The notes under the pieces are model-generated. The model saw nothing but the letters and a program-made list of their open reading frames with translations. It was not told the DNA's origin and ran no database searches. A stretch of DNA of 8,678 bases from Pseudomonadota bacterium. GTDB lineage: Bacteria > Pseudomonadota > Alphaproteobacteria > Sphingomonadales > Sphingomonadaceae. Position numbers and translations under genes: made by a program. The stretch is from contig JAKOWQ010000158.1 in assembly GCA_029781465.1 (NCBI GenBank), positions 1 to 8,678 of the forward strand, read 5' to 3'. Of the stretch, positions 1-7,139 are shown piece by piece; within the stretch, counting starts at the first letter, position 1, and every line of letters begins with the position of its first letter.

Positions 1-308
1 ACCTCGTAGCGATCCTGCTTGAGCGCCGACTGGGTGCCATCGGCCCCGTCGGCGGCGAGCAGTTGCTGTCCGTCCTTGCTGGCCTCCAGCCGGTGAAAGC
101 CGCCATCGGGGTGCCGGATCACGAAGGTTCCAGCCTCGCCTTCCTTGCCGCGTTCGACCGTACAATCCTGCTTGAATTCGCTTACGCCGCCCAGCGCGCA
201 CCAGATCTTTTCGGGCTTCTCCGCGTCATTGGCCGACTGCTCGGCCTGCCCGCCACCCGAACAGGCGGCCAGCAGCGCCAACACCGGTCCAAGGAAAGCC
301 GCGCGCAT
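1..308 (-). CDS. Small predicted lipoprotein, 3' end beyond window
   Basis: A reading frame starts at the ATG at 308-306 and stays open to the left edge, giving 102 codons without a stop, so the C-terminus is missing. The first residues, MRAAFLGPVLALLAACSGGG, form a lipoprotein signal: a short charged start, a hydrophobic stretch at residues 4-13 and a lipobox L-A-A-C with Cys16 as the likely lipidated residue, followed by a Gly/Ser linker. The mature part has two cysteines (Cys37 and Cys49) that could pair in the periplasm, and a short segment VIRHPDGGFHRLE resembling a beta hairpin. The start codon overlaps the ilvD stop by one base (TGATG), which implies translational coupling. I recall similar small proteins after ilvD in sphingomonads, but know of no function. 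It is probably attached to a membrane on the periplasmic side. The frame and signal peptide are well supported; the role is unknown. Confidence 0.8.
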   Translation of the reverse strand, partial: MRAAFLGPVLALLAACSGGGQAEQSANDAEKPEKIWCALGGVSEFKQDCTVERGKEGEAGTFVIRHPDGGFHRLEASKDGQQLLAADGADGTQSALKQDRYE

Positions 309-2152
309 CACCGCTTGAGCTGCGAAATGTCGCGCACCGCGCCGCGCGCGGCGCTGGTGGTCATCGCGGCATAGGCCTTTAGCGCCTGGCTGACCGCACG
401 CTGGCGCGGCTGTTCGGGGTGCCAGCCCTTCGCTTCGCGCGCGGCGCGGCGGCGCGCCAGTTCCTCGTCGGAAACGACCAGATCGATTGTGCGTCCGGGA
501 ATATCGATGGCGATGGTATCACCGCTTTCGACCAGCCCGATCGCCCCGCCCTCTGCCGCTTCGGGCGAGGCATGGCCGATCGAGAGGCCCGAGGTTCCGC
601 CCGAAAAGCGCCCATCGGTCAGCAGCGCGCAAGCCTTGCCTAGCCCTTTCGATTTCAGATAGCTGGTGGGATAGAGCATTTCCTGCATGCCGGGGCCACC
701 CTTGGGTCCTTCATAGCGGATCACCACCACGTCGCCCGCCACCACCTGACCCGTGAGGATTGCGGTAACCGCCGCGTCCTGGCTTTCATAGACCTTGGCC
801 GGGCCGGTGAACTTCAGGATGCTTTCATCGACCCCGGCGGTTTTCACGATGCAGCCTTCGAGCGCGATGTTGCCATAGAGCACGGCCAGTCCGCCATCCT
901 TGCTGAAGGCATGGTCCGCACTGCGGATCACCCCCTTTTCACGGTCGAGATCAAGCTCGTCCCAGCGCCGGTTTTGGCTAAAGGCGGTCTGGGTCGGCAC
1001 CCCGCCCGGAGCCGCCTTGAAAAAGGTCTGCACCGCCGGATCGTTGGTGCGCTTGATGTCCCACGCGTTGAGCGCATCGCCGAGCGTGCGCGAATGGACC
1101 GTGGGCAGATGCGTGTGGAGCAGCCCGGCACGATCGAGTTCGCCCAGGATCGCCATGATCCCGCCGGCGCGGTGGACATCCTCCATGTGCACATCGTTCT
1201 TGGCCGGGGCGACCTTACTGAGGCACGGCACCTTGCGGCTGAGGCGGTCGATGTCCTTCATGGTGAAGTCCACCCCGGCTTCCTGCGCGGCGGCGAGCAA
1301 ATGGAGCACGGTGTTGGTCGATCCGCCCATCGCGATATCGAGGCTCATCGCGTTCTCGAACGCGGCGAAGCTGGCAATCGCGCGCGGCAGGACGCTATCG
1401 TCTTCCTGTTCGTAGTAACGTCTGCACAGCTCCACCGCCAGGCGTCCGGCCCGGAGGAACAGCTCCTTGCGGTCGGCATGAGTGGCAAGCTGCGAGCCGT
1501 TGCCCGGCAGCGACAGGCCCAGCGCCTCGGTCAGGCAGGTCATCGAATTGGCGGTGAACATGCCGCTGCACGACCCGCAGGTGGGGCAGGCGGCCTGTTC
1601 GATCTTTTCGACGTCGGCATCGCTGATCGCATCGTCGCCCGCGGCAATCATCGCGTCGATCAGATCGAGAGCGACTTCCTTGCCATCCAGCACCACCTTG
1701 CCCGCTTCCATCGGCCCGCCCGAGACGAACACCGCGGGAATGTTGAGCCGCATAGCCGCCATCAGCATCCCCGGCGTGATCTTGTCGCAGTTGGAGATGC
1801 AGACCATCGCATCGGCGCAGTGCGCGTTGACCATATATTCGACCGAATCCGCGATCAGATCGCGGCTGGGCAGCGAATAGAGCATGCCATCGTGGCCCAT
1901 CGCGATCCCATCATCGATGGCGATGGTGTTGAATTCCTTGGCCACGCCCCCGGCGGCCTCGATCTCGCGCGCGACCAGCTGGCCCAGATCCTTGAGGTGG
2001 ACGTGGCCCGGCACGAACTGGGTGAACGAATTGACCACAGCGATGATCGGCTTGCCGAAATCGCCTTCCTTCATGCCCGTAGCCCGCCACAATCCGCGCG
2101 CGCCGGCCATGTTGCGGCCATGGGTGGAAGTGCGGGAACGATAGGCGGGCAT
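308..2152 (-). CDS. ilvD: Dihydroxy-acid dehydratase
   Basis: This 614-residue protein matches the usual IlvD length (the E. coli enzyme is about 616 aa) and begins in the same way as the family (MPAYRSRTSTHGRNMAGARG), which fixes the ATG start at 2152. It is a cytoplasmic iron-sulfur enzyme that dehydrates 2,3-dihydroxy-3-methylbutanoate (or the methylpentanoate homologue) to the 2-oxo acid, the third common step of valine and isoleucine synthesis. Visible landmarks are Asp81 in AIDDGI, the first signature CDKITPGML with Cys122 and Lys124, the cluster region CPTCGSCSGMFTANS with Cys195, and the second signature SLPGNGSQLATHADR at about 214-228. The position that is Cys in the more oxygen-tolerant actinobacterial enzymes lies in NSFTQFVPGHVHL here and is not Cys, as in E. 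coli. It follows the amidohydrolase gene by 47 bp and its stop overlaps the lipoprotein start. No strong Shine-Dalgarno is visible, only a GAAAGA stretch upstream. Confidence 0.97.
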   Translation of the reverse strand: MPAYRSRTSTHGRNMAGARGLWRATGMKEGDFGKPIIAVVNSFTQFVPGHVHLKDLGQLVAREIEAAGGVAKEFNTIAIDDGIAMGHDGMLYSLPSRDLIADSVEYMVNAHCADAMVCISNCDKITPGMLMAAMRLNIPAVFVSGGPMEAGKVVLDGKEVALDLIDAMIAAGDDAISDADVEKIEQAACPTCGSCSGMFTANSMTCLTEALGLSLPGNGSQLATHADRKELFLRAGRLAVELCRRYYEQEDDSVLPRAIASFAAFENAMSLDIAMGGSTNTVLHLLAAAQEAGVDFTMKDIDRLSRKVPCLSKVAPAKNDVHMEDVHRAGGIMAILGELDRAGLLHTHLPTVHSRTLGDALNAWDIKRTNDPAVQTFFKAAPGGVPTQTAFSQNRRWDELDLDREKGVIRSADHAFSKDGGLAVLYGNIALEGCIVKTAGVDESILKFTGPAKVYESQDAAVTAILTGQVVAGDVVVIRYEGPKGGPGMQEMLYPTSYLKSKGLGKACALLTDGRFSGGTSGLSIGHASPEAAEGGAIGLVESGDTIAIDIPGRTIDLVVSDEELARRRAAREAKGWHPEQPRQRAVSQALKAYAAMTTSAARGAVRDISQLKR

Positions 2153-2199
2153 CGCAAGAATCTTTCGTGAAGCGGCGGTTTCGACGCGGCCCTACACCC

Positions 2200-2937
2200 C
2201 TATTCCCCGATCCTCAACGCCACTTCGTTGCAAATCCGCGCCAGCCGCGCCGCCCATTCGGCCTGGCCCTTGCGGGTGCGGATCAGGTCCTGGCGAATTT
2301 CCAGCCCGAAATAGGGCCGCCCGTCGGCCTCGGCGTGGCGGTTCATCGTCTCGTTGAGCAGCTTGCCCGAATAGGGCTGCTGATCGCCCACCACCAGGCC
2401 CTCAGCGGCCAGCAATGGCAGCGCGATCCGCGCGGCGCGATCGTCATCGTTGTAGAGCACCCCGCAATGCCACGGGCGCGGCTCGCCGGGGTGCGATTCA
2501 AGGCACGGGGTAAACGAATGGAGCGAGAGCATCAGCGCGGGCGGTGCCGCCTCGATCAGCGCGGCAAGCGCGGCGTGATAGGGATGATAGAACCGCTCGA
2601 TCCGTGCCAGGTGCGCCGCATGATCGAGCATGTTGCCGGGGATCGCGTGGCCATCGCTGGCAATCGGGATCACGGCGGGCGCATGAACCTCGCGATTGAA
2701 ATCGCACACCAGGCGGCTGACCCCACCTTGAAACGCGGCGATGCCGGCGCTTTGGGCCATGATCCGGCCAACCCCTGCGACCCCGATATCGACCGCGATG
2801 TGCTGATCGAGCAATTCGCGATGGGCCAGACCCAGATCGATATCGGCGGGCACACGGTTGCTGGCATGGTCGGAAATGACCAGGATGCCGCCAAAGCGCG
2901 GCGTGCCGACAATGCGATAGGCCTCGTGGGATTTCAC
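2200..2937 (-). CDS. N-formylglutamate amidohydrolase family protein
   Basis: This is a 245-residue protein if started at the GTG at 2937-2935, which overlaps the ispE stop as GTGA. The frame is open to an ATG at 3117, but the extra 60 residues look unlike the family and lie inside ispE. Family landmarks follow in order: ILVISDHASNRVP near residues 18-30, HIAVDIGVAG near 46-55, SRLVCDFNRE at 74-83, LMLSLHSFTP at 135-144, GVLYNDD, and GDQQPYSGKL further on. These match the N-formylglutamate amidohydrolase (FGase) family, zinc-dependent hydrolases that release formate from N-formyl-glutamate in one route of histidine breakdown. No other hut genes are in view, so the real substrate could be another N-formyl amino acid or peptide; the gene symbol hutG is therefore not assigned. 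There is no signal peptide, so it should be cytoplasmic. Translation is probably coupled to ispE. Confidence 0.88.
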   Translation of the reverse strand: MKSHEAYRIVGTPRFGGILVISDHASNRVPADIDLGLAHRELLDQHIAVDIGVAGVGRIMAQSAGIAAFQGGVSRLVCDFNREVHAPAVIPIASDGHAIPGNMLDHAAHLARIERFYHPYHAALAALIEAAPPALMLSLHSFTPCLESHPGEPRPWHCGVLYNDDDRAARIALPLLAAEGLVVGDQQPYSGKLLNETMNRHAEADGRPYFGLEIRQDLIRTRKGQAEWAARLARICNEVALRIGE

Positions 2938-3749
2938 CGTAGCGTGCCGATTATCTGCCACCAGCCGGGATTGGCCTTGGCAATGCTTGCTGCGGCCTCC
3001 TGCGCGGCTGAATCGGATTCGTAAAGCCCAAAGCAGGTCGCACCCGAGCCGGACATGCGCGCCAGCCACGGCGCGGTGCGGCGCAGCGCCGCCAACGCCT
3101 CGGCAATTGCCGGGCACAGCGCAATGGCCGGGGCTTCGAGATCGTTGCGCCCTTCCAGCGCGATGGCGCGCAGATCGCCTTGCGGCAGTGGCCCGCGGTC
3201 AACCCCGTCCCAGCCCCTGAACACCGGGCCGGTTGCCAGCGGCAGGCGCGGATTGACCAGCAGGACGGCTGTGCCCGCAAGATCGTTCGCAACAAGCTCC
3301 AGTTCGGTCCCGGTGCCGCGCCCGATGCAAGGCACCGACCGCACGCAGGCCGGGACATCGGCGCCCAGCCGCGCAGCACGCGCCATCCAGTCATCGGGCA
3401 GGCCGTGTTCACGTTCGACCAGTCGGAACAGTGCCCCCGCGTCGGCCGACCCCCCGCCAAGCCCTGCAGCGACGGGTAGATTCTTTTCCAGCGTCACCGC
3501 CCAGCCCTGCGGCCGGGGCAGTGCGGTGAGTGCCTGCATCACGATATTGGCGAAGGGATCGTCCAGCGCGGCGGCAAATTCGCCCAAAGTGCGCAGCTCG
3601 TCCCGCTCGGCCAGAGATACGCTCAGTACGTCGCCCGCATCGACAAAGGCGAACATCGTTTCCAGCTCATGATAGCCATCCTCGCGCCGTCTGCGGACAT
3701 GCAGCGCAAGGTTGATCTTGGCGTAGGCGGTTTCGGATCTGGCACTCAT
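2934..3749 (-). CDS. ispE: 4-diphosphocytidyl-2-C-methyl-D-erythritol kinase
   Basis: A 271-residue GHMP-family kinase that phosphorylates the 2-hydroxyl of 4-diphosphocytidyl-2-C-methylerythritol, the fourth step of the MEP route to isoprenoid precursors. The N-terminal AYAKINLALHV (residues 8-18) carries the catalytic Lys11. The ATP-binding glycine-rich loop PVAAGLGGGSADAG lies at 92-105, the catalytic Asp131 sits in GADVPAC, and the C-terminal GHMP motif appears as MSGSGATCFGLY. Length is slightly shorter than the 283-aa E. coli protein. The ATG at 3749 is 6 bp after the stop of the upstream cupin-like gene. No clear Shine-Dalgarno precedes it, so it may depend on coupling to that gene. 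The stop overlaps the GTG of the amidohydrolase gene. Products of this pathway feed ubiquinone and carotenoid synthesis; the link to the ETF-quinone oxidoreductase upstream is only suggestive. Confidence 0.96.
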   Translation of the reverse strand: MSARSETAYAKINLALHVRRRREDGYHELETMFAFVDAGDVLSVSLAERDELRTLGEFAAALDDPFANIVMQALTALPRPQGWAVTLEKNLPVAAGLGGGSADAGALFRLVEREHGLPDDWMARAARLGADVPACVRSVPCIGRGTGTELELVANDLAGTAVLLVNPRLPLATGPVFRGWDGVDRGPLPQGDLRAIALEGRNDLEAPAIALCPAIAEALAALRRTAPWLARMSGSGATCFGLYESDSAAQEAAASIAKANPGWWQIIGTLR

Positions 3750-3755
3750 TTCAGT

Positions 3756-4556
3756 TCAAATGGTCGCAACGTATTTGTCCGAAGCCTCTTCGAATTCCAT
3801 GATCGGTGCGCGGATCGAACCATCTTCGAGCGTTTGCCCTCCCACGGGATCGATCGCCGTGATCCGGGTATCGCCCTGCGCCTTGTCGATTTCGCTGATG
3901 ATCACGTCGAACGTCGTCGCGCCGCCGCCTTGGGGCACAAACCAATGCACGTTGTCCCGTGCTGACGACATGGTCGAAATTGCGCCAGTTTCCGCCAGAT
4001 AGTCACGGGTTGGACGCACGATCATCGCCCCGTCCTCGTCCCGCAGCCGATCAAAGTTTCTGACGCGGAATTTTCCGCCCACCACAAGGTGCGAAGAGAC
4101 CATGTTCGTGTGGCCATGCGGAGTAATGACGTTGGTCGGTGAAAAATCGAACAAGGCGGCCGCAAAGCCCAGTTTCCTGGGTTCCCCGCTGGAATCAAGA
4201 AAACGAATGGAACGCTTGTTCGGATCATTGGTAGGCAGCGGCGCGTTGGACGTTATCCTCGCCTTTCCAGCTTCGGCCATCAGCTCCGCGACGTCCACCT
4301 CCGCAGCAAGGCGTTCCACCTCTACCATCCATTTCATTGGGGCGAGCTCGCCGGTTCTCAGCGCGCGGGCAAGTTCGCCCTGGCGGTCGATCCAGTCTCG
4401 CGCAGCCATCCTGCGCATTGGGCGTGCGCAAGATGTCTCCGAAAGCAGCGCGAACATCGTGAAAGCCGCAAAACCGCCAGTCAGGGCGCCGCGTCGCGTC
4501 AGTCCTAGATCTTCAGGAACGGCTGCTCTTGCCTTGGTCCAAGCATTTTCGCGCAC
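3756..4556 (-). CDS. Tat-signal, cupin-like protein of unknown function
   Basis: This 266-residue protein is not a family I can name. I chose the GTG at 4556-4554 because a strong Shine-Dalgarno, GGAGAAGG, lies just before it; an earlier in-frame GTG at 4616 would overlap the ETF-QO end and lengthen the leader by 20 residues. Near the N-terminus LTRRGALTGGFAAFTMFALL (19-38) looks like a twin-arginine export signal, with possible cleavage after Ala44. The central part looks like a cupin barrel: TPHGHTNMVSSHLVVGG gives His147-x-His149, and DNVHWFVPQGGG supplies His204, a possible three-histidine metal site as in thiol dioxygenases, without the usual cupin Glu. Inferred location: periplasm, folded and metal-bound before export. 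By hand count GC is about 60 percent, against about 65-72 percent in sampled lines of the flanking genes, which suggests later acquisition or relaxed codon use. It lies 34 bp after ETF-QO and 6 bp before ispE. Confidence 0.75.
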   Translation of the reverse strand: MRENAWTKARAAVPEDLGLTRRGALTGGFAAFTMFALLSETSCARPMRRMAARDWIDRQGELARALRTGELAPMKWMVEVERLAAEVDVAELMAEAGKARITSNAPLPTNDPNKRSIRFLDSSGEPRKLGFAAALFDFSPTNVITPHGHTNMVSSHLVVGGKFRVRNFDRLRDEDGAMIVRPTRDYLAETGAISTMSSARDNVHWFVPQGGGATTFDVIISEIDKAQGDTRITAIDPVGGQTLEDGSIRAPIMEFEEASDKYVATI

Positions 4557-4559
4557 AGC

Positions 4560-4567
4560 CCTTCTCC
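4560..4567 (-). promoter_or_regulatory. Ribosome binding site that decides the start of the cupin-like gene
   Basis: On the minus strand the bases CGGAGAAGGGCT come directly before the GTG at 4556. GGAG sits 7 nt from the start codon, a normal spacing. It lies just past the ETF-QO stop (4593-4591), and it is the clearest Shine-Dalgarno in the window. It supports the shorter form of the cupin-like protein with a compact Tat leader. Confidence 0.65.
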
Positions 4568-4590
4568 GAATCCTGTCTTGCCTTTTCCGA

Positions 4591-6240
4591 TCACATATTC
4601 GGGTAGTTAGGCCCACCGCCGCCCTCTGGCGTGACCCAGGTGATGTTCTGGGTCATGTCCTTGATGTCACAGGTCTTGCAATGGACACAGTTCTGGGCGT
4701 TGATCTGGAGGCGCGGTTCGCCTTCTTCCTGGCCGACGAACTCATAAACCCCGGCAGGACAGTAGCGTGCTTCCGGCCCTGCGTAGAGCTTGAGGTTGAC
4801 CTCCACCGGGATCGCGGGATCGGCCAGTTGCAGGTGGCAGGGCTGGTCTTCCTCGTGATTGGTGTTGGAGAGGAACACGCTGGAAAGCCGGTCAAAGCTG
4901 ATAACCCCGTCGGGTTTGGGATAATGGACCGGCTGATAAAGGTCGGCGCGCTGGATCGCCTCGCAATCGCGGTGGTGCTTCATTCCCTTCCACAGCCCGA
5001 ATCCGAACAGGGTGCGCAGCCACATATCCGCACCGGCGAGCAAGGTGCCCAGCCCTTCACCCCACTTCGCCACCATCGGCTCGGCGTTCTGGACCAGCTT
5101 GAGCTCCTTGGCGATCCAGCTGTCGCGCACCGCCTGATCGTATTCAGGCATGGTATCGTTGGCCCGGCCCGCGGCAATCGCGGTAGCGATCGCATCGGCG
5201 GCGAGCATTCCGCTTTTCATCGCGGTGTGGCTGCCCTTGATCCGCGGCACGTTGACGAACCCCGCCGAGCAGCCGATCAGCGCGCCGCCGGGGAAATCGA
5301 GCCTGGGCACCGATTGCCAGCCGCCCTCGTTGATAGCGCGCGCGCCATAGGAAACCCGGCGCCCGCCTTCGAGGATCTTGCGGATCTCCGGATGGGTCTT
5401 CCAGCGCTGGAATTCCTCGAAGGGATAGACCCAGGGATTCTTGTAATCGAGCGCCACCACGAAGCCGAGCGCAACCTGGTTGTTCGCCTGGTGGTAGAGG
5501 AACCCGCCGCCCCAGGTATCGGTTTCGTTGAGCGGCCAGCCCTGGGTGTGGATCACTCGGCCGGGAAAGTGCTGGTCCTCGGGAATGTCCCACAGTTCCT
5601 TGATCCCGATGCCATAGACCTGCGGCTGGCAATCGGCCTCAAGATCGTATTTCGCCTTGAGCTGTTTGGTCAGGTGGCCGCGCGCGCCTTCGGCGAACAG
5701 GGTGTACTTGGCGTGGAGTTCCATGCCGGGCTGATAGTCGCCCTTGTGGCTGCCGTCGCGCGCCACGCCCATGTCCTGAGTCGCCACGCCCTTGACCGAA
5801 CCATCGTCGTTGTAGAGCACTTCGCTCGCCGGGAAGCCGGGGAAGATTTCGACCCCCAGTTCCTCGGCCTGCCCCGCCAGCCAGCGGCACAGGTTGCCCA
5901 GACTTCCGGTGTAGTTGCCGTGGTTCGACATGAACGGCGGCATCGGCCAGTGCGGCAGCGCCATGTGCGACTTGTGGCTCAGCACCCAGTGCCAGTTGTC
6001 GGTCACCGGCACTTCGGCCATCGGGCAGCCTTGGTCACGCCATTCTGGCAACAGCTCGTCGAGCGCCTTGGGATCGACCGTTGCGCCCGAAAGGATATGG
6101 GCGCCGATTTCCGAACCCTTTTCAAGGATACAGACCGTCAGATCGGCATTGATCTGCTTGAGACGGATCGCCGCGGCAAGGCCCGCCGGGCCGCCACCAA
6201 CGATTACCACATCATACGGCATCGATTCGCGTTCGCTCAT
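4591..6240 (-). CDS. Electron transfer flavoprotein-ubiquinone oxidoreductase
   Basis: A 549-residue protein, the normal bacterial ETF-QO length, if started at the ATG at 6240 (MSERESMPYDVVIVGGGPAG). The frame is open 44 codons further upstream, but that part lacks family likeness; AGGTG 5 nt before 6240 can act as ribosome binding site. The FAD dinucleotide-binding motif VVIVGGGPAGLAAA is at residues 11-24. The C-terminal domain holds the single [4Fe-4S] cluster: Cys494 in ARYCPAGVYEF, then CVHCKTCDIKD with Cys518, Cys521 and Cys524. The enzyme sits on the inner face of the cytoplasmic membrane and passes electrons from reduced ETF, fed by acyl-CoA and other flavin dehydrogenases in fatty acid and branched-chain amino acid breakdown, to ubiquinone. 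etfA and etfB are not in the window. It is the first gene of the minus-strand series, so its promoter should lie in the divergent gap. It shows no sign of damage. Confidence 0.96.
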   Translation of the reverse strand: MSERESMPYDVVIVGGGPAGLAAAIRLKQINADLTVCILEKGSEIGAHILSGATVDPKALDELLPEWRDQGCPMAEVPVTDNWHWVLSHKSHMALPHWPMPPFMSNHGNYTGSLGNLCRWLAGQAEELGVEIFPGFPASEVLYNDDGSVKGVATQDMGVARDGSHKGDYQPGMELHAKYTLFAEGARGHLTKQLKAKYDLEADCQPQVYGIGIKELWDIPEDQHFPGRVIHTQGWPLNETDTWGGGFLYHQANNQVALGFVVALDYKNPWVYPFEEFQRWKTHPEIRKILEGGRRVSYGARAINEGGWQSVPRLDFPGGALIGCSAGFVNVPRIKGSHTAMKSGMLAADAIATAIAAGRANDTMPEYDQAVRDSWIAKELKLVQNAEPMVAKWGEGLGTLLAGADMWLRTLFGFGLWKGMKHHRDCEAIQRADLYQPVHYPKPDGVISFDRLSSVFLSNTNHEEDQPCHLQLADPAIPVEVNLKLYAGPEARYCPAGVYEFVGQEEGEPRLQINAQNCVHCKTCDIKDMTQNITWVTPEGGGGPNYPNM

Positions 6241-6322
6241 GTCCACACCTGTCCCGCCTGAGTCCGCTTGTTTGTCGGCTTGAGCCTTGATTGCTGCGCC
6301 CCCAGAGGTCAAGACCGCAGTT
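6241..6322. promoter_or_regulatory. Divergent gap between ETF-QO and the glycosylase-like gene
   Basis: Two gene series start in opposite directions here, so promoters for both are expected. On the minus strand a TTGACC (6312-6307) resembles a -35 box, but I see no good -10 at 16-18 bp. A short inverted repeat GGCT-TG-AGCC lies at 6277-6286, too short to call an operator with trust. The location is inferred from gene order, not from strong motifs. Confidence 0.3.
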
Positions 6323-7099
6323 GTGACTCCTTCCGGCCAAAATCCCCCCCATGCGCCGCGCCGTAGCGGCATTGATGCTGGCGATCTGGCCGCCGCTCTG
6401 GCCTGGTGGCGCGAGGCCGGGGTCGATCAGGACTTCGCCAGCGAATCGTCGAGCTGGCTGGCCGCGCGCGAGGAGGACAAGCCCGCACCACCTGTCAGCA
6501 CCGTTGCCCCGCCTCCGGCCCCCGCATCACCACCGCCCGAGCGGATGGCTGCCACCCCGGGCGATCTTCCCGCCGACCTTGCGGAGTTCGTGGGCTGGTG
6601 GCTGAGCGAGCCCCGGCTCGATGGCGGGCAGACCGCCGGACGTGTTGCCCCGCGCGGCAAGGCGCGCGCCGCGCTGATGGTGCTGGTCGACCATCCCGAG
6701 GCGCAGGACGGCGACAGACTCCTTTCCGGCCCCCAGGGCAGCCTGCTCACCGCGATCACGAAGGCCGCCGGTTACGGCGAGGACGAGGTCTATCTTGCCA
6801 GCGCCCTGCCCCGCCACATGCCGATGCCCGACTGGACCGCGCTGGGCGCTTCCGGACTGGGTGAAATCCTTGCCCATCACGTCGCGCTGGTGGCTCCGCA
6901 GCGGCTGCTGGTGTTCGATCCCCTCGTCTCGTCGCTTCTTGACCACGATCCGGCGAAAAGCGCTGAACCTTTACGGCAATTTTACCAAGGAGAGGCAAGG
7001 ATTCCGGCATTGGTCGCGCCGGGGCTGGCTTCGCTTATGGCGTGGCCGCGGGGCAAGGCCCGGTTCTGGCACGCACTGCTCGATTGGCAGGCTGCCTGA
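6323..7099 (+). CDS. Degenerate uracil-DNA-glycosylase-like protein
   Basis: This protein of about 258 residues ends at the TGA at 7097-7099. No in-frame ATG exists near its beginning: I use the GTG at 6323, while a TTG at 6287 would add 12 residues, and neither has a Shine-Dalgarno. An N-terminal AALAWWREAGVD segment is followed by a Pro/Ala-rich linker (about 55-75), then a domain laid out like family 4/5 uracil-DNA glycosylases: MVLVDHPEAQDG in place of the GEAPG motif, LLSGPQGSLL, VYLASALPRHMP, and VAPGLASLM in place of the usual HPS motif, then KARFWHALLDW. The protein has no cysteine at all, so it cannot bind the family 4 iron-sulfur cluster, and the key His is missing. DNA repair activity is therefore doubtful. 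Such proteins recur in sphingomonads as far as I recall. It probably shares a transcript with the transglycosylase 40 bp downstream. Confidence 0.72.
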   Translation: MTPSGQNPPHAPRRSGIDAGDLAAALAWWREAGVDQDFASESSSWLAAREEDKPAPPVSTVAPPPAPASPPPERMAATPGDLPADLAEFVGWWLSEPRLDGGQTAGRVAPRGKARAALMVLVDHPEAQDGDRLLSGPQGSLLTAITKAAGYGEDEVYLASALPRHMPMPDWTALGASGLGEILAHHVALVAPQRLLVFDPLVSSLLDHDPAKSAEPLRQFYQGEARIPALVAPGLASLMAWPRGKARFWHALLDWQAA

Positions 7100-7139
7100 C
7101 AGCGGACGTGCGGAGCGAGTGGACGGGACTTTGCAAGTG

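Noticed and set aside
911..2170. A 419-codon plus-strand frame opposite ilvD
   Set aside because: It is composed of Arg/His/Gly-rich text typical of an antisense shadow; the minus strand carries an intact IlvD with all signatures.
2153..2199. Possible terminator or promoter between the amidohydrolase gene and ilvD
   Set aside because: I found no stable hairpin followed by T residues and no convincing -35/-10 pair in the 47 bp.
2167..3024. A 285-codon plus-strand frame opposite the amidohydrolase
   Set aside because: It is an antisense shadow: no motif, and the minus strand has the FGase landmarks in order.
4102..6261. A 719-codon open frame on the plus strand, opposite ETF-QO and the start of the cupin-like gene
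   Set aside because: Its translation is rich in His, Arg and Val without any family motif, and it mirrors the codon pattern of the real gene on the other strand. High GC at third positions leaves few stops in this antisense frame.
6351..6605. An ATG-started plus-strand frame that begins like a signal peptide (MRRAVAALMLAIWPPLWPGG)
   Set aside because: It overlaps the glycosylase-like frame, soon turns into Arg/Pro-rich text, stops after 84 codons and matches nothing I know. A short hydrophobic start can arise by chance in this sequence.
7100..7139. Possible terminator between the glycosylase-like gene and slt
   Set aside because: The 40 bp hold no GC-rich hairpin with a T run on the plus strand, so co-transcription is the simpler reading.
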